From the NCBI GenBank assembly GCA_016714645.1, contig JADKCI010000001.1:248001-312000 (forward strand): DNA of 64,000 bases. The letters run 5' to 3'. The notes under the pieces are model-generated. The model worked only from the letters and a program-made list of their open reading frames with translations, was not told the DNA's origin and did no database searches. How positions within the stretch are numbered: position 1 is the first letter of the stretch; every line of letters starts with the position of its first letter. Position numbers and translations under genes: made by a program. The stretch comes from Chromatiaceae bacterium. Its GTDB lineage: Bacteria > Pseudomonadota > Gammaproteobacteria > Chromatiales > Chromatiaceae. Below, in pieces: positions 8,278 through 16,901 of this stretch.

Positions 8278-8691
8278 TTAGGGAAAACGCGGAGGATCGG
8301 AGGTCAGACGCCAGCCTGCGCTAGCCTCGTCGTAGCGCCAAACCTGATGATCCGTGAGGCTGTGCACCACCTGGGTGTCCTGGCGGACATAATCGATCTG
8401 GACCCACTGTTCGGCCTGATCCTGATCCTCGGCGACGAGGAGGGGCGGCTGGATGACTTCGTAGGCCGTCAGGCGAATCGCCTTGAGCTGGAGTGAGTCC
8501 AGCGGCAGCCTAGAGCGGGTGACGGGGTCCAGATAGCCCCAGGCCGTGTCGTAGTAGCCCCACCGCAAGGCATTGCCATAGGCATAGGTGGCGGCCGTCA
8601 GGCCCTGGGTCTTTTTTTCCTTGCGGACGTGGGCGCAACCCGAGGACAGCAGGGTGATTGCCAGCAGGAGGAGCAGGGGTGACTTGTTCAT
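8278..8691 (-). CDS. Putative lipoprotein, conserved hypothetical
   Basis: A 137-residue protein with a lipoprotein signal: a short basic start, a leucine-rich core and lipobox LSSGC (Cys near residue 19). The mature part is soluble, with WGYLDPVTRSRLPLDSL and a C-terminal VWRYDEASAGWRL strand, suggesting a small NTF2-like or beta-rich fold. It lies 23 bp downstream of the ABC ATPase gene and may belong to that operon. Confidence 0.7.
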   Translation of the reverse strand: MNKSPLLLLLAITLLSSGCAHVRKEKKTQGLTAATYAYGNALRWGYYDTAWGYLDPVTRSRLPLDSLQLKAIRLTAYEVIQPPLLVAEDQDQAEQWVQIDYVRQDTQVVHSLTDHQVWRYDEASAGWRLTSDPPRFP

Positions 8692-8714
8692 GTTGATACC
8701 TAGCTGGCGCGGGT

Positions 8715-9386
8715 TCAGCCCACAATCCGCCCATCCTCGAAATGGATGACCCGGTCCGAAAGCTCGCCCACCCGCGGATCATGAGTGACGATCACCGCCG
8801 CGCGCCCCAGGTCGTGGGCCAGGTCGCCCAGCAGCTTGACCACGGCGCGGCCATTGGTGGAGTCCAGGGCGGCGGTGGGCTCGTCCGCCAGCAGGATAGC
8901 GGGATGACCCGCTAAGGCGCGGGCGATGGCAACCCGCTGTTTCTCGCCACCCGAGAGTTGCTTGGGGTAGTTGCGAAGCCGTTCCCCCAGGCCTACCCGC
9001 TCCAGAAGCTCCACCCCCTCCGCCAGATCCCGACCCTTCAGTTCCAGGGCCAACTGGACATTCTCCAGGGCGGTGAGGGCAGGAAACAGATTGTAGCTTT
9101 GGAAGATAAAGCCCATGCGCGCCAGCCGCAGCCGCGCCAGCTCCGCAGTGTTGAGGGTACCGATATCCCGGCCCTCGACCCGCACCGTGCCGTCACTGGC
9201 GTGCAGCAGGCAACCCATGACCATCAGCAGGGTGGTTTTGCCGCTCCCGGAGGGGCCCATGAGGGCCAGGATCTCACCCGGATGCACCGCCAGATCGACT
9301 CCATTGACGGCATGCACGGCTGTTGGCCCGCTGCCATAGACGACGGACAGCCCAATCACCTCCAGGGCGGGGACATGATCGGTCAT
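8715..9386 (-). CDS. ABC transporter ATP-binding protein (LolD/MacB/DevA type)
   Basis: A 223-residue ATPase with Walker A GPSGSGKT (44-51), Q-loop in FIFQSYNLFP, signature LSGGEKQRV (about 144-152), Walker B ILLADEP and H-loop VTHD. It belongs to the subfamily energising MacB/LolCDE/DevCA-type exporters. It follows the permease gene by 4 bp and is transcribed with it and the adaptor gene, giving a DevBCA-like tripartite exporter. The cargo is unknown. Confidence 0.92.
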   Translation of the reverse strand: MTDHVPALEVIGLSVVYGSGPTAVHAVNGVDLAVHPGEILALMGPSGSGKTTLLMVMGCLLHASDGTVRVEGRDIGTLNTAELARLRLARMGFIFQSYNLFPALTALENVQLALELKGRDLAEGVELLERVGLGERLRNYPKQLSGGEKQRVAIARALAGHPAILLADEPTAALDSTNGRAVVKLLGDLAHDLGRAAVIVTHDPRVGELSDRVIHFEDGRIVG

Positions 9387-9390
9387 GTAG

Positions 9391-10560
9391 TCACCGCTGG
9401 AAAACCATGGCCGGGTCTATGCCCATGGCCTTGCGGATGGAGATGAGGGACGCCAGCATGCACATGACCAGGGTGACCCCATAAAGGCCGATAGCCAGCT
9501 CCCAGGGGACCAGGACCACAGCGGCGGACAGGGAACTGGCCTCGGCCAGGAGCAGGGCGAGGATGATCCCCGGGATATGGCCCAGGGTGGCGCTGATGGC
9601 CGCCTGACCCAGAATGACCTTATAGATGAAGTCCCGCGGGGCCCCCATGGCGCTGAGGGTGCCGAATTCGGTCAGATGGTCCACCGTGGTGGCGTACAGC
9701 ACCTGGGCCACGATGACGGAGCCTACCAGGAGTCCCAGCAGGGCGGAGACCAGTACCGAGGCCCCGGCGCCGGTGGTAAACATCCAGTAATCGCGGGTGC
9801 GGGCGGCGAAATCGTCGCTCAGATAGACATCGCTGCGTGGCAGGGCCTGGGCCAGGGCAGTGCGAACCGCGACCGGGTCCGCCCCGGGCGCGAAGGTCCC
9901 GATGACGTAGTTGGACTCGTCCTCGGCGAGCCGCGAGAAGCCCTGGGCGGTGCGGAAGGAGGCGAACACCCAGGGGGAGGTGGTGAAGGAGCGGATGCCT
10001 TGGGTGAGACCCACTACCCGCGCCCGCCGGCCATTGATCTCCAGTTCGGTTCCGGTGCTGGCAATGCCCAGTTTTTCCATGTACACCCGATCCACCATGA
10101 CCGCGTCGGGCTGGCGCAGGTCCTCCAGCCGCCCCGCCACCAGATTCCAGGGTCCGGCCAGGCCCGAATTGAGATCGAAGCCTACGATGATGATGCTCTC
10201 GTCCCCGCCGCCGGGTTTCTTCCAGGGGACGAATTGCACCAGGAGCCGCTCCGCCTCGGCCACGCCAGGCACGGAGCGGGCCAGGTAGAGCTCGCGGTCC
10301 TTCATGGGCAGGGAGATCTCGAAGTTTTGGGCGCCCCGGGCGACGATCCAGAAATCCGCGTGGGTATGGCGGACGATGACAGTGGTGGCGTCGGAGAAGC
10401 CCAGGAAGAGGCCGAGCTGCATGGCGATCAGGACGACGGCGAAGATGATGCCGACCAGGGTGACGACGAACCGGGAGCGATCATGAGCCAGGTTGCGCCA
10501 GGCGAGCAGCCAGGCCATGCGGCTCCCCCAGGGGGCGGATCGGGGTGGATGGGGTTGCAT
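9391..10560 (-). CDS. DevC-like ABC transporter permease (FtsX/MacB fold)
   Basis: About 389 residues. One N-terminal membrane helix follows MAWLLAWRNLAHDRSRF. A periplasmic domain of about 200 residues comes next, then three C-terminal helices (ASVLVSALLGLLVGSVIVAQ and two more), the FtsX-like layout of DevC. The start is set at 10560 because AGAGG-like bases precede that ATG and it sits 7 bp after the adaptor stop; 10518 is a possible shorter start. The family works with an HlyD-like adaptor and an outer-membrane TolC, which is not in this window. Confidence 0.88.
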   Translation of the reverse strand: MQPHPPRSAPWGSRMAWLLAWRNLAHDRSRFVVTLVGIIFAVVLIAMQLGLFLGFSDATTVIVRHTHADFWIVARGAQNFEISLPMKDRELYLARSVPGVAEAERLLVQFVPWKKPGGGDESIIIVGFDLNSGLAGPWNLVAGRLEDLRQPDAVMVDRVYMEKLGIASTGTELEINGRRARVVGLTQGIRSFTTSPWVFASFRTAQGFSRLAEDESNYVIGTFAPGADPVAVRTALAQALPRSDVYLSDDFAARTRDYWMFTTGAGASVLVSALLGLLVGSVIVAQVLYATTVDHLTEFGTLSAMGAPRDFIYKVILGQAAISATLGHIPGIILALLLAEASSLSAAVVLVPWELAIGLYGVTLVMCMLASLISIRKAMGIDPAMVFQR

Positions 10561-10567
10561 AATGCCT

Positions 10568-11602
10568 CTACCCCGGCTCCCCGATGGCGATGAAGACGTC
10601 CACCCGCAGACCCGCCGGGAGCTGGGCATCCGCCTCCAGATCGATCAGGACCTCGAGGACCCGGGTATCCTGGCGCTCTCCTGGGTCCTCCGAGAGCACC
10701 CGCTTGCGCCCCATGAGATTACCCAGGCGCGCGACCTGGCCCTTGAAGTGGCGGTCACCATAGGCATCAGCCTCGATACGGGCCTGCTGGCCAAGGCGCA
10801 CCAGGTTGATATCCGCCTCATCGATCTCGGCGCGCACCCGCAGGCGGGAGATGTCGCCCACGGCCAGGATCGGCGTATCGCCCAACTCGGTCACCTGTTC
10901 CCCGGCGCGGCGGATGCGACGCAGCACCACGCCATCGATGGGGCTGCGCACGAAGGATTTTTGATAGATGGCCTGGAATTCCGCCAGCCGCGCCTCGGCG
11001 AGTAACACCTCGGCCTCCGCCTTGGCGCGCTCATCCTCCCGCGCCGGGGCGTCCACCACCGCCAGATGTTCCCGGGCGCGGGTCAGGCGAGCGCGGCCGA
11101 CCTCCTGCTCGCTGGTGGCGTTGTCCAGGTCCTGGCCACTACCCAACCGCTTCTCCGCCAGTCCTTGCTGGCGGTTTAACTCCCGTTCGGCCCGCACCAG
11201 CAGGGCCTCGGCCTCCCGTACCGCCGCGGCCGCCTCCGCGCGCTCCGCGGGGCGGGCGCCATTGATCACCCGGTCGAGCCCCGCCTTGGCGATGGCGACA
11301 TTAGCCTCGGCGGCGCGCACCCGCGCCAGGTGATCCGCGTTTTCCAGGGTCGCCACCACCTCGCCTTTTTTGACCGGATCGCCCTCCTCCAGCGGCACAT
11401 CCGCCAGCCGCCCGGTCATGGCCGCCGCGATCCGGATCTCCTCCGAGATGGGTTCTACCCGCCCCAGGGCGGCGATTGCCGTGCGTGGAATGGGGACCGG
11501 CATGTCGGTGGGCGCCCCCCTGACCCCTTCGGCCAGGATCAAGCTCGCGGTTACCAGAAGCAGGATGGCCGACCGTGGCGGTAGGGAAAAATGGCGGTAC
11601 AT
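10568..11602 (-). CDS. HlyD/DevB-like membrane fusion protein
   Basis: About 344 residues. A signal anchor (SAILLLVTASLILAEG) is followed by a half-lipoyl segment (GRLADVPLEEGDPVKKGEVVA), a long Ala/Glu/Arg-rich coiled coil (about 90-210), the second half-lipoyl (VRSPIDGVVLRR) and a beta-barrel. The ATG at 11602 is chosen because GAGGGA precedes it and the signal sequence begins there; the open frame continues upstream without such features. It is the first gene of the exporter operon and bridges the inner-membrane ABC pump to an outer-membrane channel. Confidence 0.9.
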   Translation of the reverse strand: MYRHFSLPPRSAILLLVTASLILAEGVRGAPTDMPVPIPRTAIAALGRVEPISEEIRIAAAMTGRLADVPLEEGDPVKKGEVVATLENADHLARVRAAEANVAIAKAGLDRVINGARPAERAEAAAAVREAEALLVRAERELNRQQGLAEKRLGSGQDLDNATSEQEVGRARLTRAREHLAVVDAPAREDERAKAEAEVLLAEARLAEFQAIYQKSFVRSPIDGVVLRRIRRAGEQVTELGDTPILAVGDISRLRVRAEIDEADINLVRLGQQARIEADAYGDRHFKGQVARLGNLMGRKRVLSEDPGERQDTRVLEVLIDLEADAQLPAGLRVDVFIAIGEPG

Positions 11603-11749
11603 GAAGCGATTCCCTCGATGACTGTGATTAAAGAGGTGCCGATTAATCCAGACCGCCGCCTTCAGGCACTGATGACGCGTTACCTGCAACATCGTCTTAT
11701 GAATAAATAACGGATTTCCCGCAGCACCGTTGGCGCTTGGCACTGGCCA

Positions 11750-12106
11750 TCAGTCCGGGTATTCATCCGCCCGGCGGGCGTCGCCCCGGACCCTGGCGAT
11801 GGGATAGCGCTGCTCGTTATGGGTGATCTTGGCCTCGGCGGCGGCGATCAGATCCAGGTCCAGGCGCTCCGCCAGGCGAATGAGATAGATGAGGATATCG
11901 GCCATTTCCTGGCCAACGGCGAATTTCTTGTCCTCGGCCAGTTGGGCGCTCTGAGCCTCGTTCAACCACTGAAAGTGTTCCAGCAACTCGCCGCACTCAC
12001 CCGCCAGGGCCATGGCCAGGTTTTTGGGCGAGTGGAATTGCTCCCAGTCCCGGGCGCGGGCGAAGGCGAGCAGGCGGCGGTTGAGTTCGTCGAGACTGTC
12101 AGCCAT
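11750..12106 (-). CDS. MazG-like nucleotide pyrophosphohydrolase
   Basis: A 118-residue all-alpha NTP pyrophosphatase of the dCTPase/RS21-C6 type. Metal-binding motifs are visible: LAGECGELLEHFQW (EEXXE-like) and the later EMADILIYLIRLAERLDLDL with the ExxD pair. The start at MADSLDELN (12106) fits the family length. It probably hydrolyses non-canonical or excess dNTPs. It shares the strand with argH, whose stop lies 144 bp upstream. Confidence 0.88.
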   Translation of the reverse strand: MADSLDELNRRLLAFARARDWEQFHSPKNLAMALAGECGELLEHFQWLNEAQSAQLAEDKKFAVGQEMADILIYLIRLAERLDLDLIAAAEAKITHNEQRYPIARVRGDARRADEYPD

Positions 12107-12250
12107 GGCGAGGAGTTCCGGCTTGATCCGTGGCAAAGAGGGCGAAAGGTGGGGCCTCGCGCTGGCTTGCCCCCCTGGCCAGGCCGAGGCCCGGACGGGT
12201 GCCCCATCCAAGGCGAGGCGCAGGCTTCGACATGGCCTGGGTCCCGGCAT

Positions 12251-13669
12251 CTACAAGCCAGCCTCCCTCAGCCGCGCCTGGGCGCGGACCAGGGCGGCCC
12301 GCACCTGCCTCGGCGCCGTGCCGCCGATGTGGTCGCGGGCGGCCAGGGAGCCTTCCAGGGTCAGGCAGTCGAACACCTCCGCGCCGATCAGGGGCGAGAA
12401 GGACTGAAGCTCCGCCAGGCTGAGTTCGGAGAGGTCCCGCCCCTCCCGCACCCCCAGGGCCACGGCCTTGCCGACGATTTCGTGGGCGTCGCGGAAGGGA
12501 ATACCACGCCGTACCAGATAGTCCGCCAGGTCGGTGGCGGTGGCGAAGCCCTGGCGGGCCGCCGCGCGCATCCGCTCCCGGTTGCAGGTCAGGCGCGCCA
12601 TCATGTCGGCAAAGACCTTGAGGCAGCCCTTGAGATTGTCCACCGTGTCGAAGAGGGGTTCCTTGTCCTCCTGGTTGTCCTTGTTGTAGGCCAGGGGCTG
12701 GCCCTTCATCAGGGTCAGCAGGGCCATGAGGTGACCGAAGATGCGCCCTGTCTTGCCGCGTACCAGCTCGGGGACGTCCGGGTTCTTCTTCTGCGGCATG
12801 ATGGAGGAGCCGGTGCAAAAGGAATCCGAGAGATCCACGAAGCCGAATTGGGCGGAGGACCAGAGGATCAGCTCCTCGGAGAAGCGCGACAGGTGCATCA
12901 TGAGGATGCTGGCGGCGGCGGTGAATTCGATGGCGAAGTCCCGGTCGGAGACGGCGTCCAGGGAGTTTTCCGCTGGGCGGTCGAAGCCGAGCAGGGCGGC
13001 GGTCAGGTGGCGGTCGATGGGATAGGTGGTGCCGGCCAGGGCGGCGGCCCCCAGGGGCAGGACATTGAGGCGGCGGCGGCAGTCCGCCAGGCGCTCCCGA
13101 TCCCGTTCCAGCATTTCGAACCAGGCCAGCATGTGGTGGCCAAAGCTGATGGGCTGGGCCACCTGAAGGTGGGTAAAGCCCGGCATGATGGTCTCCACCT
13201 CGCGCTCGGCCAGGTCCAGCAAGGCGGCCTGGAGGCGGGCGATGGCCGGGCCCAGGACATCGATTTCGGCGCGCAGCCAGAGGCGCACGTCCGTCGCCAC
13301 CTGGTCGTTGCGCGAGCGGCCGGTATGGAGCTTTTTCCCGGCCTCGCCGATGTCGGCGGTGAGGGCGGATTCCACATTCATGTGGACGTCTTCCAGGGGG
13401 ATGGACCAGGCAAAGTCACCCGCCTCAATGCGCGCCTTCACCCGCTCCAGGCCGGCGACGATGGCGTCCCGCTCAACCTCGCTCAGGATGCCCTGGCGCG
13501 CCAGCATGGTGGCGTGGGCGATGGAGCCCTGAATGTCATAAGCGTAGAGCCGGCGGTCGAAATCGACGGAGGCGGTGAAGGCCTCGACAAAGGCGTCGGT
13601 AGGTTCGTTAAAGCGCCCAGCCCAGGGCTTGAAGCTGGCAGGCGGTTCGTTGGCGGGGTGATGATTCAT
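12251..13669 (-). CDS. argH: Argininosuccinate lyase
   Basis: A 472-residue enzyme that cleaves argininosuccinate to arginine and fumarate, the last arginine step. The fumarase/aspartase signature GSSIMPQKKNPD is present, with the catalytic Ser loop. WAGRFNEPTDAFVEAFTASV near the N-terminus and TGRSRNDQVATD (substrate binding) are typical. Length is normal. It is divergent from hemC, an arrangement common in gammaproteobacteria. Confidence 0.96.
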   Translation of the reverse strand: MNHHPANEPPASFKPWAGRFNEPTDAFVEAFTASVDFDRRLYAYDIQGSIAHATMLARQGILSEVERDAIVAGLERVKARIEAGDFAWSIPLEDVHMNVESALTADIGEAGKKLHTGRSRNDQVATDVRLWLRAEIDVLGPAIARLQAALLDLAEREVETIMPGFTHLQVAQPISFGHHMLAWFEMLERDRERLADCRRRLNVLPLGAAALAGTTYPIDRHLTAALLGFDRPAENSLDAVSDRDFAIEFTAAASILMMHLSRFSEELILWSSAQFGFVDLSDSFCTGSSIMPQKKNPDVPELVRGKTGRIFGHLMALLTLMKGQPLAYNKDNQEDKEPLFDTVDNLKGCLKVFADMMARLTCNRERMRAAARQGFATATDLADYLVRRGIPFRDAHEIVGKAVALGVREGRDLSELSLAELQSFSPLIGAEVFDCLTLEGSLAARDHIGGTAPRQVRAALVRAQARLREAGL

Positions 13670-13811
13670 CGCTGCGGGCGGTTCCAGGGTAGCAAGGTAC
13701 TGAGGGTTGCCGGGCCCGAGGGCCCATGACTCTAACGGATTCTAAACCCAACCGCCTTGCCCAACGGCGGCAATTTGGCTTATCGGGCTGTGCAGGCGGT
13801 CAAGGTGTCCC

Positions 13812-13925
13812 GGGTCGGGTGGTGGCTGAGGGTTGGCGGGGGTGTCGACAGCAGGGATGCTGTCGCCAAGCCTACAGGGATGTATTCACGGCGTCCCCCG
13901 CCAGCCCTCAGCCATCACCCGACCC
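13812..13925. repeat. Large inverted repeat between argH and hemC
   Basis: Two 31-base arms, 13812-13842 and 13895-13925, are complementary with two mismatches. The 52-base spacer contains a smaller perfect hairpin (CGACAGCA / TGCTGTCG). It looks like a REP-type extragenic palindromic element and could form a very stable cruciform or RNA hairpin in the hemC leader. The rest of 13670-14043 has no gene. Confidence 0.75.
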
Positions 13926-14043
13926 TACCCGCCATTTGCCGAAGCGTGAGGGCTCTGGGCATTCCACAAAATCGCCACACCCCAAAATTTGCCAGGCTCG
14001 CCATGGCGGCTTAGGATGGCGTTTTTCCGCTGGAATCGAGAAG

Positions 14044-14970
14044 ATGGCCGAGATAATCCGCATCGCCACCCGTAAATCCCCCCTGGCCTTGTGGCAGGCC
14101 GAGCATGTCTCCGCTGCCCTGCGCCGCGCTCATCCCGGTCTTCAGGTGGAGATCATGGGCATGACGACCCGGGGCGATAAAATTCTCGACGCCCCGCTGG
14201 CCAAAATTGGTGGCAAGGGGCTCTTTGTCAAGGAATTGGAGCAGGGTCTCATGGATGGTTCGGCGGATATCGCCGTCCATTCCACTAAGGACGTACCGGT
14301 GGAATTGCCCGAGGGCCTCTTTCTGCCGGTCATCCTGGAGCGCGAGGACCCCCGCGATGCCTTCGTCTCCAACCGCTTCGAGCGGCTGGCGGATCTGCCC
14401 CAGGGGGCGCGTGTCGGCACATCCAGCCTGCGCCGTCAGTGCCAACTCACCGCCCGGAGGCCCGACCTGAATATCCAACCTTTGCGCGGCAACGTTAACA
14501 GCCGCCTGGCCAAGCTCGACGGGGGTGAATTCGACGCCATCCTCCTGGCTGCCGCGGGCCTGATGCGCCTGGGCTTCGAGGCGCGCATCCGCTCCCGGCT
14601 GAGTATCGACGAGAGCCTGCCGGCCATCGGTCAGGGGGCCGTCGGTATCGAATGCCGAATCGACGATGCCCGGGTCCTGGCCCTGCTGGCGCCCCTGCAT
14701 CACCCGGAGACGGCCACGCGGGTGGCGGCCGAGCGCGCCATGAATCGCCGTCTCCATGGTGGCTGCCAGGTCCCGATCGCGGGTCACGCCCTCGCCAAGG
14801 GCGACGAACTCTGGCTGCGCGGCCTGGTGGGGACCCCGGATGGGACCTGCCTGCTGGTGGCCGAGCAGAAGGCGCCCCGCGCCCAGGCGGAGGAACTGGG
14901 GATCCAGGTGGCGGAGGCGCTGAATGCCCAGGGTGCCCAGGCCATCCTCCAGGCCCTGGCGGAGGCGTGA
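14044..14970 (+). CDS. hemC: Porphobilinogen deaminase (hydroxymethylbilane synthase)
   Basis: A 308-residue enzyme that joins four porphobilinogens into hydroxymethylbilane in tetrapyrrole synthesis. Visible features are RIATRKSPLALWQAEHV, KGLFVKELEQGL, HSTKDVP with the catalytic Asp region, and HGGCQVPIAG carrying the Cys that binds the dipyrromethane cofactor. The start at 14044 (MAEIIRIATRKS) matches the family; the frame is open further upstream but that part is the repeat region. hemD follows after 1 base. Confidence 0.97.
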   Translation: MAEIIRIATRKSPLALWQAEHVSAALRRAHPGLQVEIMGMTTRGDKILDAPLAKIGGKGLFVKELEQGLMDGSADIAVHSTKDVPVELPEGLFLPVILEREDPRDAFVSNRFERLADLPQGARVGTSSLRRQCQLTARRPDLNIQPLRGNVNSRLAKLDGGEFDAILLAAAGLMRLGFEARIRSRLSIDESLPAIGQGAVGIECRIDDARVLALLAPLHHPETATRVAAERAMNRRLHGGCQVPIAGHALAKGDELWLRGLVGTPDGTCLLVAEQKAPRAQAEELGIQVAEALNAQGAQAILQALAEA

Positions 14971-14971
14971 A

Positions 14972-15754
14972 GTGAAGAGCCGCCCCTGCGATCTGGCCGG
15001 GCGGGGCGTCCTGGTGACCCGGCCCCGGGCCCAGGCCGCGGGTTTGTGTGATCTGATTGTCGCCGCTGGTGGCCGAGCCATCGCCTTCCCGACCATCGAA
15101 ATCGAGGCCGCGGGTGATCCGGAGCGCGCCCGGGGCCTCCTGGCCGCGCCGGCGGACCTGCTGTTCTTCGCCAGCCGTAATGCCGTGGACTATGCCTTGC
15201 CCCTCTTGCCCGGTGGGGTTCTGCCAACCCGGCCGCGCCTGGCGGCGGTGGGACAGGCCACCGCTGCGGCCCTGACCGCGGCGGGCCGGGCCCCGGATCT
15301 GGTGCCGGCGGGCCGTTACGACAGCGAGTCCCTCCTCGCCCTGCCAGCACTCCAGGAACTCGCCGGCCTGCGGGCGCTCATTGTGCGCGGCGAGGGGGGG
15401 CGGCCCCTCTTGGGCGAGACCCTGCGGGCGCGGGGCGCCGAGGTGGCCTATGCCGAGGTCTATCGTCGCGCCTTGCCCGAGGTCCAGCCCGCCACCATCC
15501 TGGCGGGCTGGGAGCGGGAAGTCCAGTTCGTCACCGCCACCAGTGGCGAGATTCTCGATAACCTGCTGCGGATGCTGGGCGCTGCGGGCCGGGACCGCCT
15601 CCTGGCCACGCCCCTGGCGGTGGTCAGTGAGCGCACCCGCCAGGAGGCCCTGCGCCTGGGCTTTGCGCGGGTCGAACTGGCCGAGCGAGCCGATGATTCG
15701 GCCTTGGTCCAGGCCCTGTGCCGCTTGGCGGCCTTGGCGCCGGACGGGGTTTGA
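14972..15754 (+). CDS. hemD: Uroporphyrinogen-III synthase
   Basis: A 260-residue enzyme that cyclises hydroxymethylbilane to uroporphyrinogen III. Typical weakly conserved features are GVLVTRPRAQAAGL at the start, DLLFFASRNAVDYAL, and the second-domain FVTATSGEILDNLLRML. A GTG start at 14972, one base after the hemC stop, is preferred over an in-hemC ATG at 14924. It is co-transcribed and probably translationally coupled with hemC. Confidence 0.92.
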   Translation: MKSRPCDLAGRGVLVTRPRAQAAGLCDLIVAAGGRAIAFPTIEIEAAGDPERARGLLAAPADLLFFASRNAVDYALPLLPGGVLPTRPRLAAVGQATAAALTAAGRAPDLVPAGRYDSESLLALPALQELAGLRALIVRGEGGRPLLGETLRARGAEVAYAEVYRRALPEVQPATILAGWEREVQFVTATSGEILDNLLRMLGAAGRDRLLATPLAVVSERTRQEALRLGFARVELAERADDSALVQALCRLAALAPDGV

Positions 15755-15785
15755 AACCCCGTACGCCCCTCAAGCTGGCGATTTC

Positions 15786-16901
15786 ATGACCCCGCCGTCG
15801 CGCATCCTCCTGATCCGCCTTAGCGCCATTGGCGATATTGTCATGGCCTCGCCGCTGATCGCCGCTTTGCGGCGGGCCTATCCCCAGGCCCATATCGCCT
15901 GGCTGGTCCAGGCCGAGGGGGCGCCCCTGCTACGGCATCATCCCGATTTGAATCAGGTCATCCTCTGGTCCCGCGCCGAGTGGCGGGCCCTGTGGCGCGC
16001 TCGGCGCTGGGGGGAGCTGTGGCGGGGGGTCCGCGCTCTGCGCGCCGAGTTGCGCCGGCCGGGGTTTGATTGGGTCATCGACCTGCAGGGGCTGCTGAAG
16101 AGTGGCCTGCCCGCTGGGCTGACCGGTGCCCGGGTGCGCATCGGCCTGGGTTCCCGCGAGGGCAGCCAGTGGCTGATGACCCGCGTCGTCCCCCGGGGGG
16201 GCGATCCGGAGGAGATCGGTTCCGAGTACCGCTTTCTGGCGGAGCAACTGGATCTGCCGCTGGCGGACTTTGCCATGACCCTGGTCCCCGGGGCCGAGGA
16301 CCGGGCCTGGGCCCGGGCCCTGATCGCGCGGGAGGGGTTGGCGGACGGCTATGTCGTCTGCTGCCCCTTCACCACCCGCCCCCAGAAGCACTGGTTCGAG
16401 GATCGCTGGGCCCGGCTGGCGGTGGAGCTGCATCGGGCTTTTGGCTGGCGGGTGCTACTGCTGGGAGGCCCCGGCGATACCGAGGCAGGAGCACGTATCC
16501 AGCGCCTGGCGGCGGCGGAACGGGTGGTGGCGGACGGGGCGGAGGTCGCCGAGGGGGCCCTGCCCCCACGGGAGCATGGTCCGGGGTTGATCAACCTGGC
16601 GGGGGCGACCAGCCTGCTCCAGGCCGCCGCCCTGATCGAGGCCAGTCGCCTGCTCATTGGCGTGGATACAGGGCTGAGCCACATGGGCATCGCCTTTGGC
16701 CGGCCCAGCCTGCTGCTGTTCGGCTCAACCTGCCCCTACCGGAAGACGGGCCGCGACAATGCCCGGGTGCTCTATCACCATCGGCCCTGCTCTCCCTGCA
16801 AGCGCCGGCCGACCTGTCAAGGCGCCTTCGATTGTATGCGGGATATCACGATTGCCGAGGTGCTGGCGGCGGCGCGGGACCTGCTTGAGGGGTCCCCATG
16901 A
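15786..16901 (+). CDS. Glycosyltransferase family 9 (heptosyltransferase-like)
   Basis: A 371-residue protein starting at MTPPSRILLIRLSAIGDIVMASPL, the GT9 hallmark. DWVIDLQGLLKSGL, the PFTTRPQKHW segment (sugar-nucleotide binding) and GVDTGLSHMGIAFGRP support WaaC/WaaF-like heptosyl transfer to the LPS inner core. The start at 15786 is 31 bp after hemD. It overlaps the next gene by 4 bases (ATGA). I cannot separate heptosyltransferase I from other GT9 types. Confidence 0.88.
   Translation: MTPPSRILLIRLSAIGDIVMASPLIAALRRAYPQAHIAWLVQAEGAPLLRHHPDLNQVILWSRAEWRALWRARRWGELWRGVRALRAELRRPGFDWVIDLQGLLKSGLPAGLTGARVRIGLGSREGSQWLMTRVVPRGGDPEEIGSEYRFLAEQLDLPLADFAMTLVPGAEDRAWARALIAREGLADGYVVCCPFTTRPQKHWFEDRWARLAVELHRAFGWRVLLLGGPGDTEAGARIQRLAAAERVVADGAEVAEGALPPREHGPGLINLAGATSLLQAAALIEASRLLIGVDTGLSHMGIAFGRPSLLLFGSTCPYRKTGRDNARVLYHHRPCSPCKRRPTCQGAFDCMRDITIAEVLAAARDLLEGSP

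Noticed and set aside
11819..13729. Very long open frame antisense to argH and the MazG-like gene
   Set aside because: It is a shadow of high-GC codon structure; its translation is Gly/Gln/His-rich with no domain, and argH on the other strand is a clear full-length enzyme.
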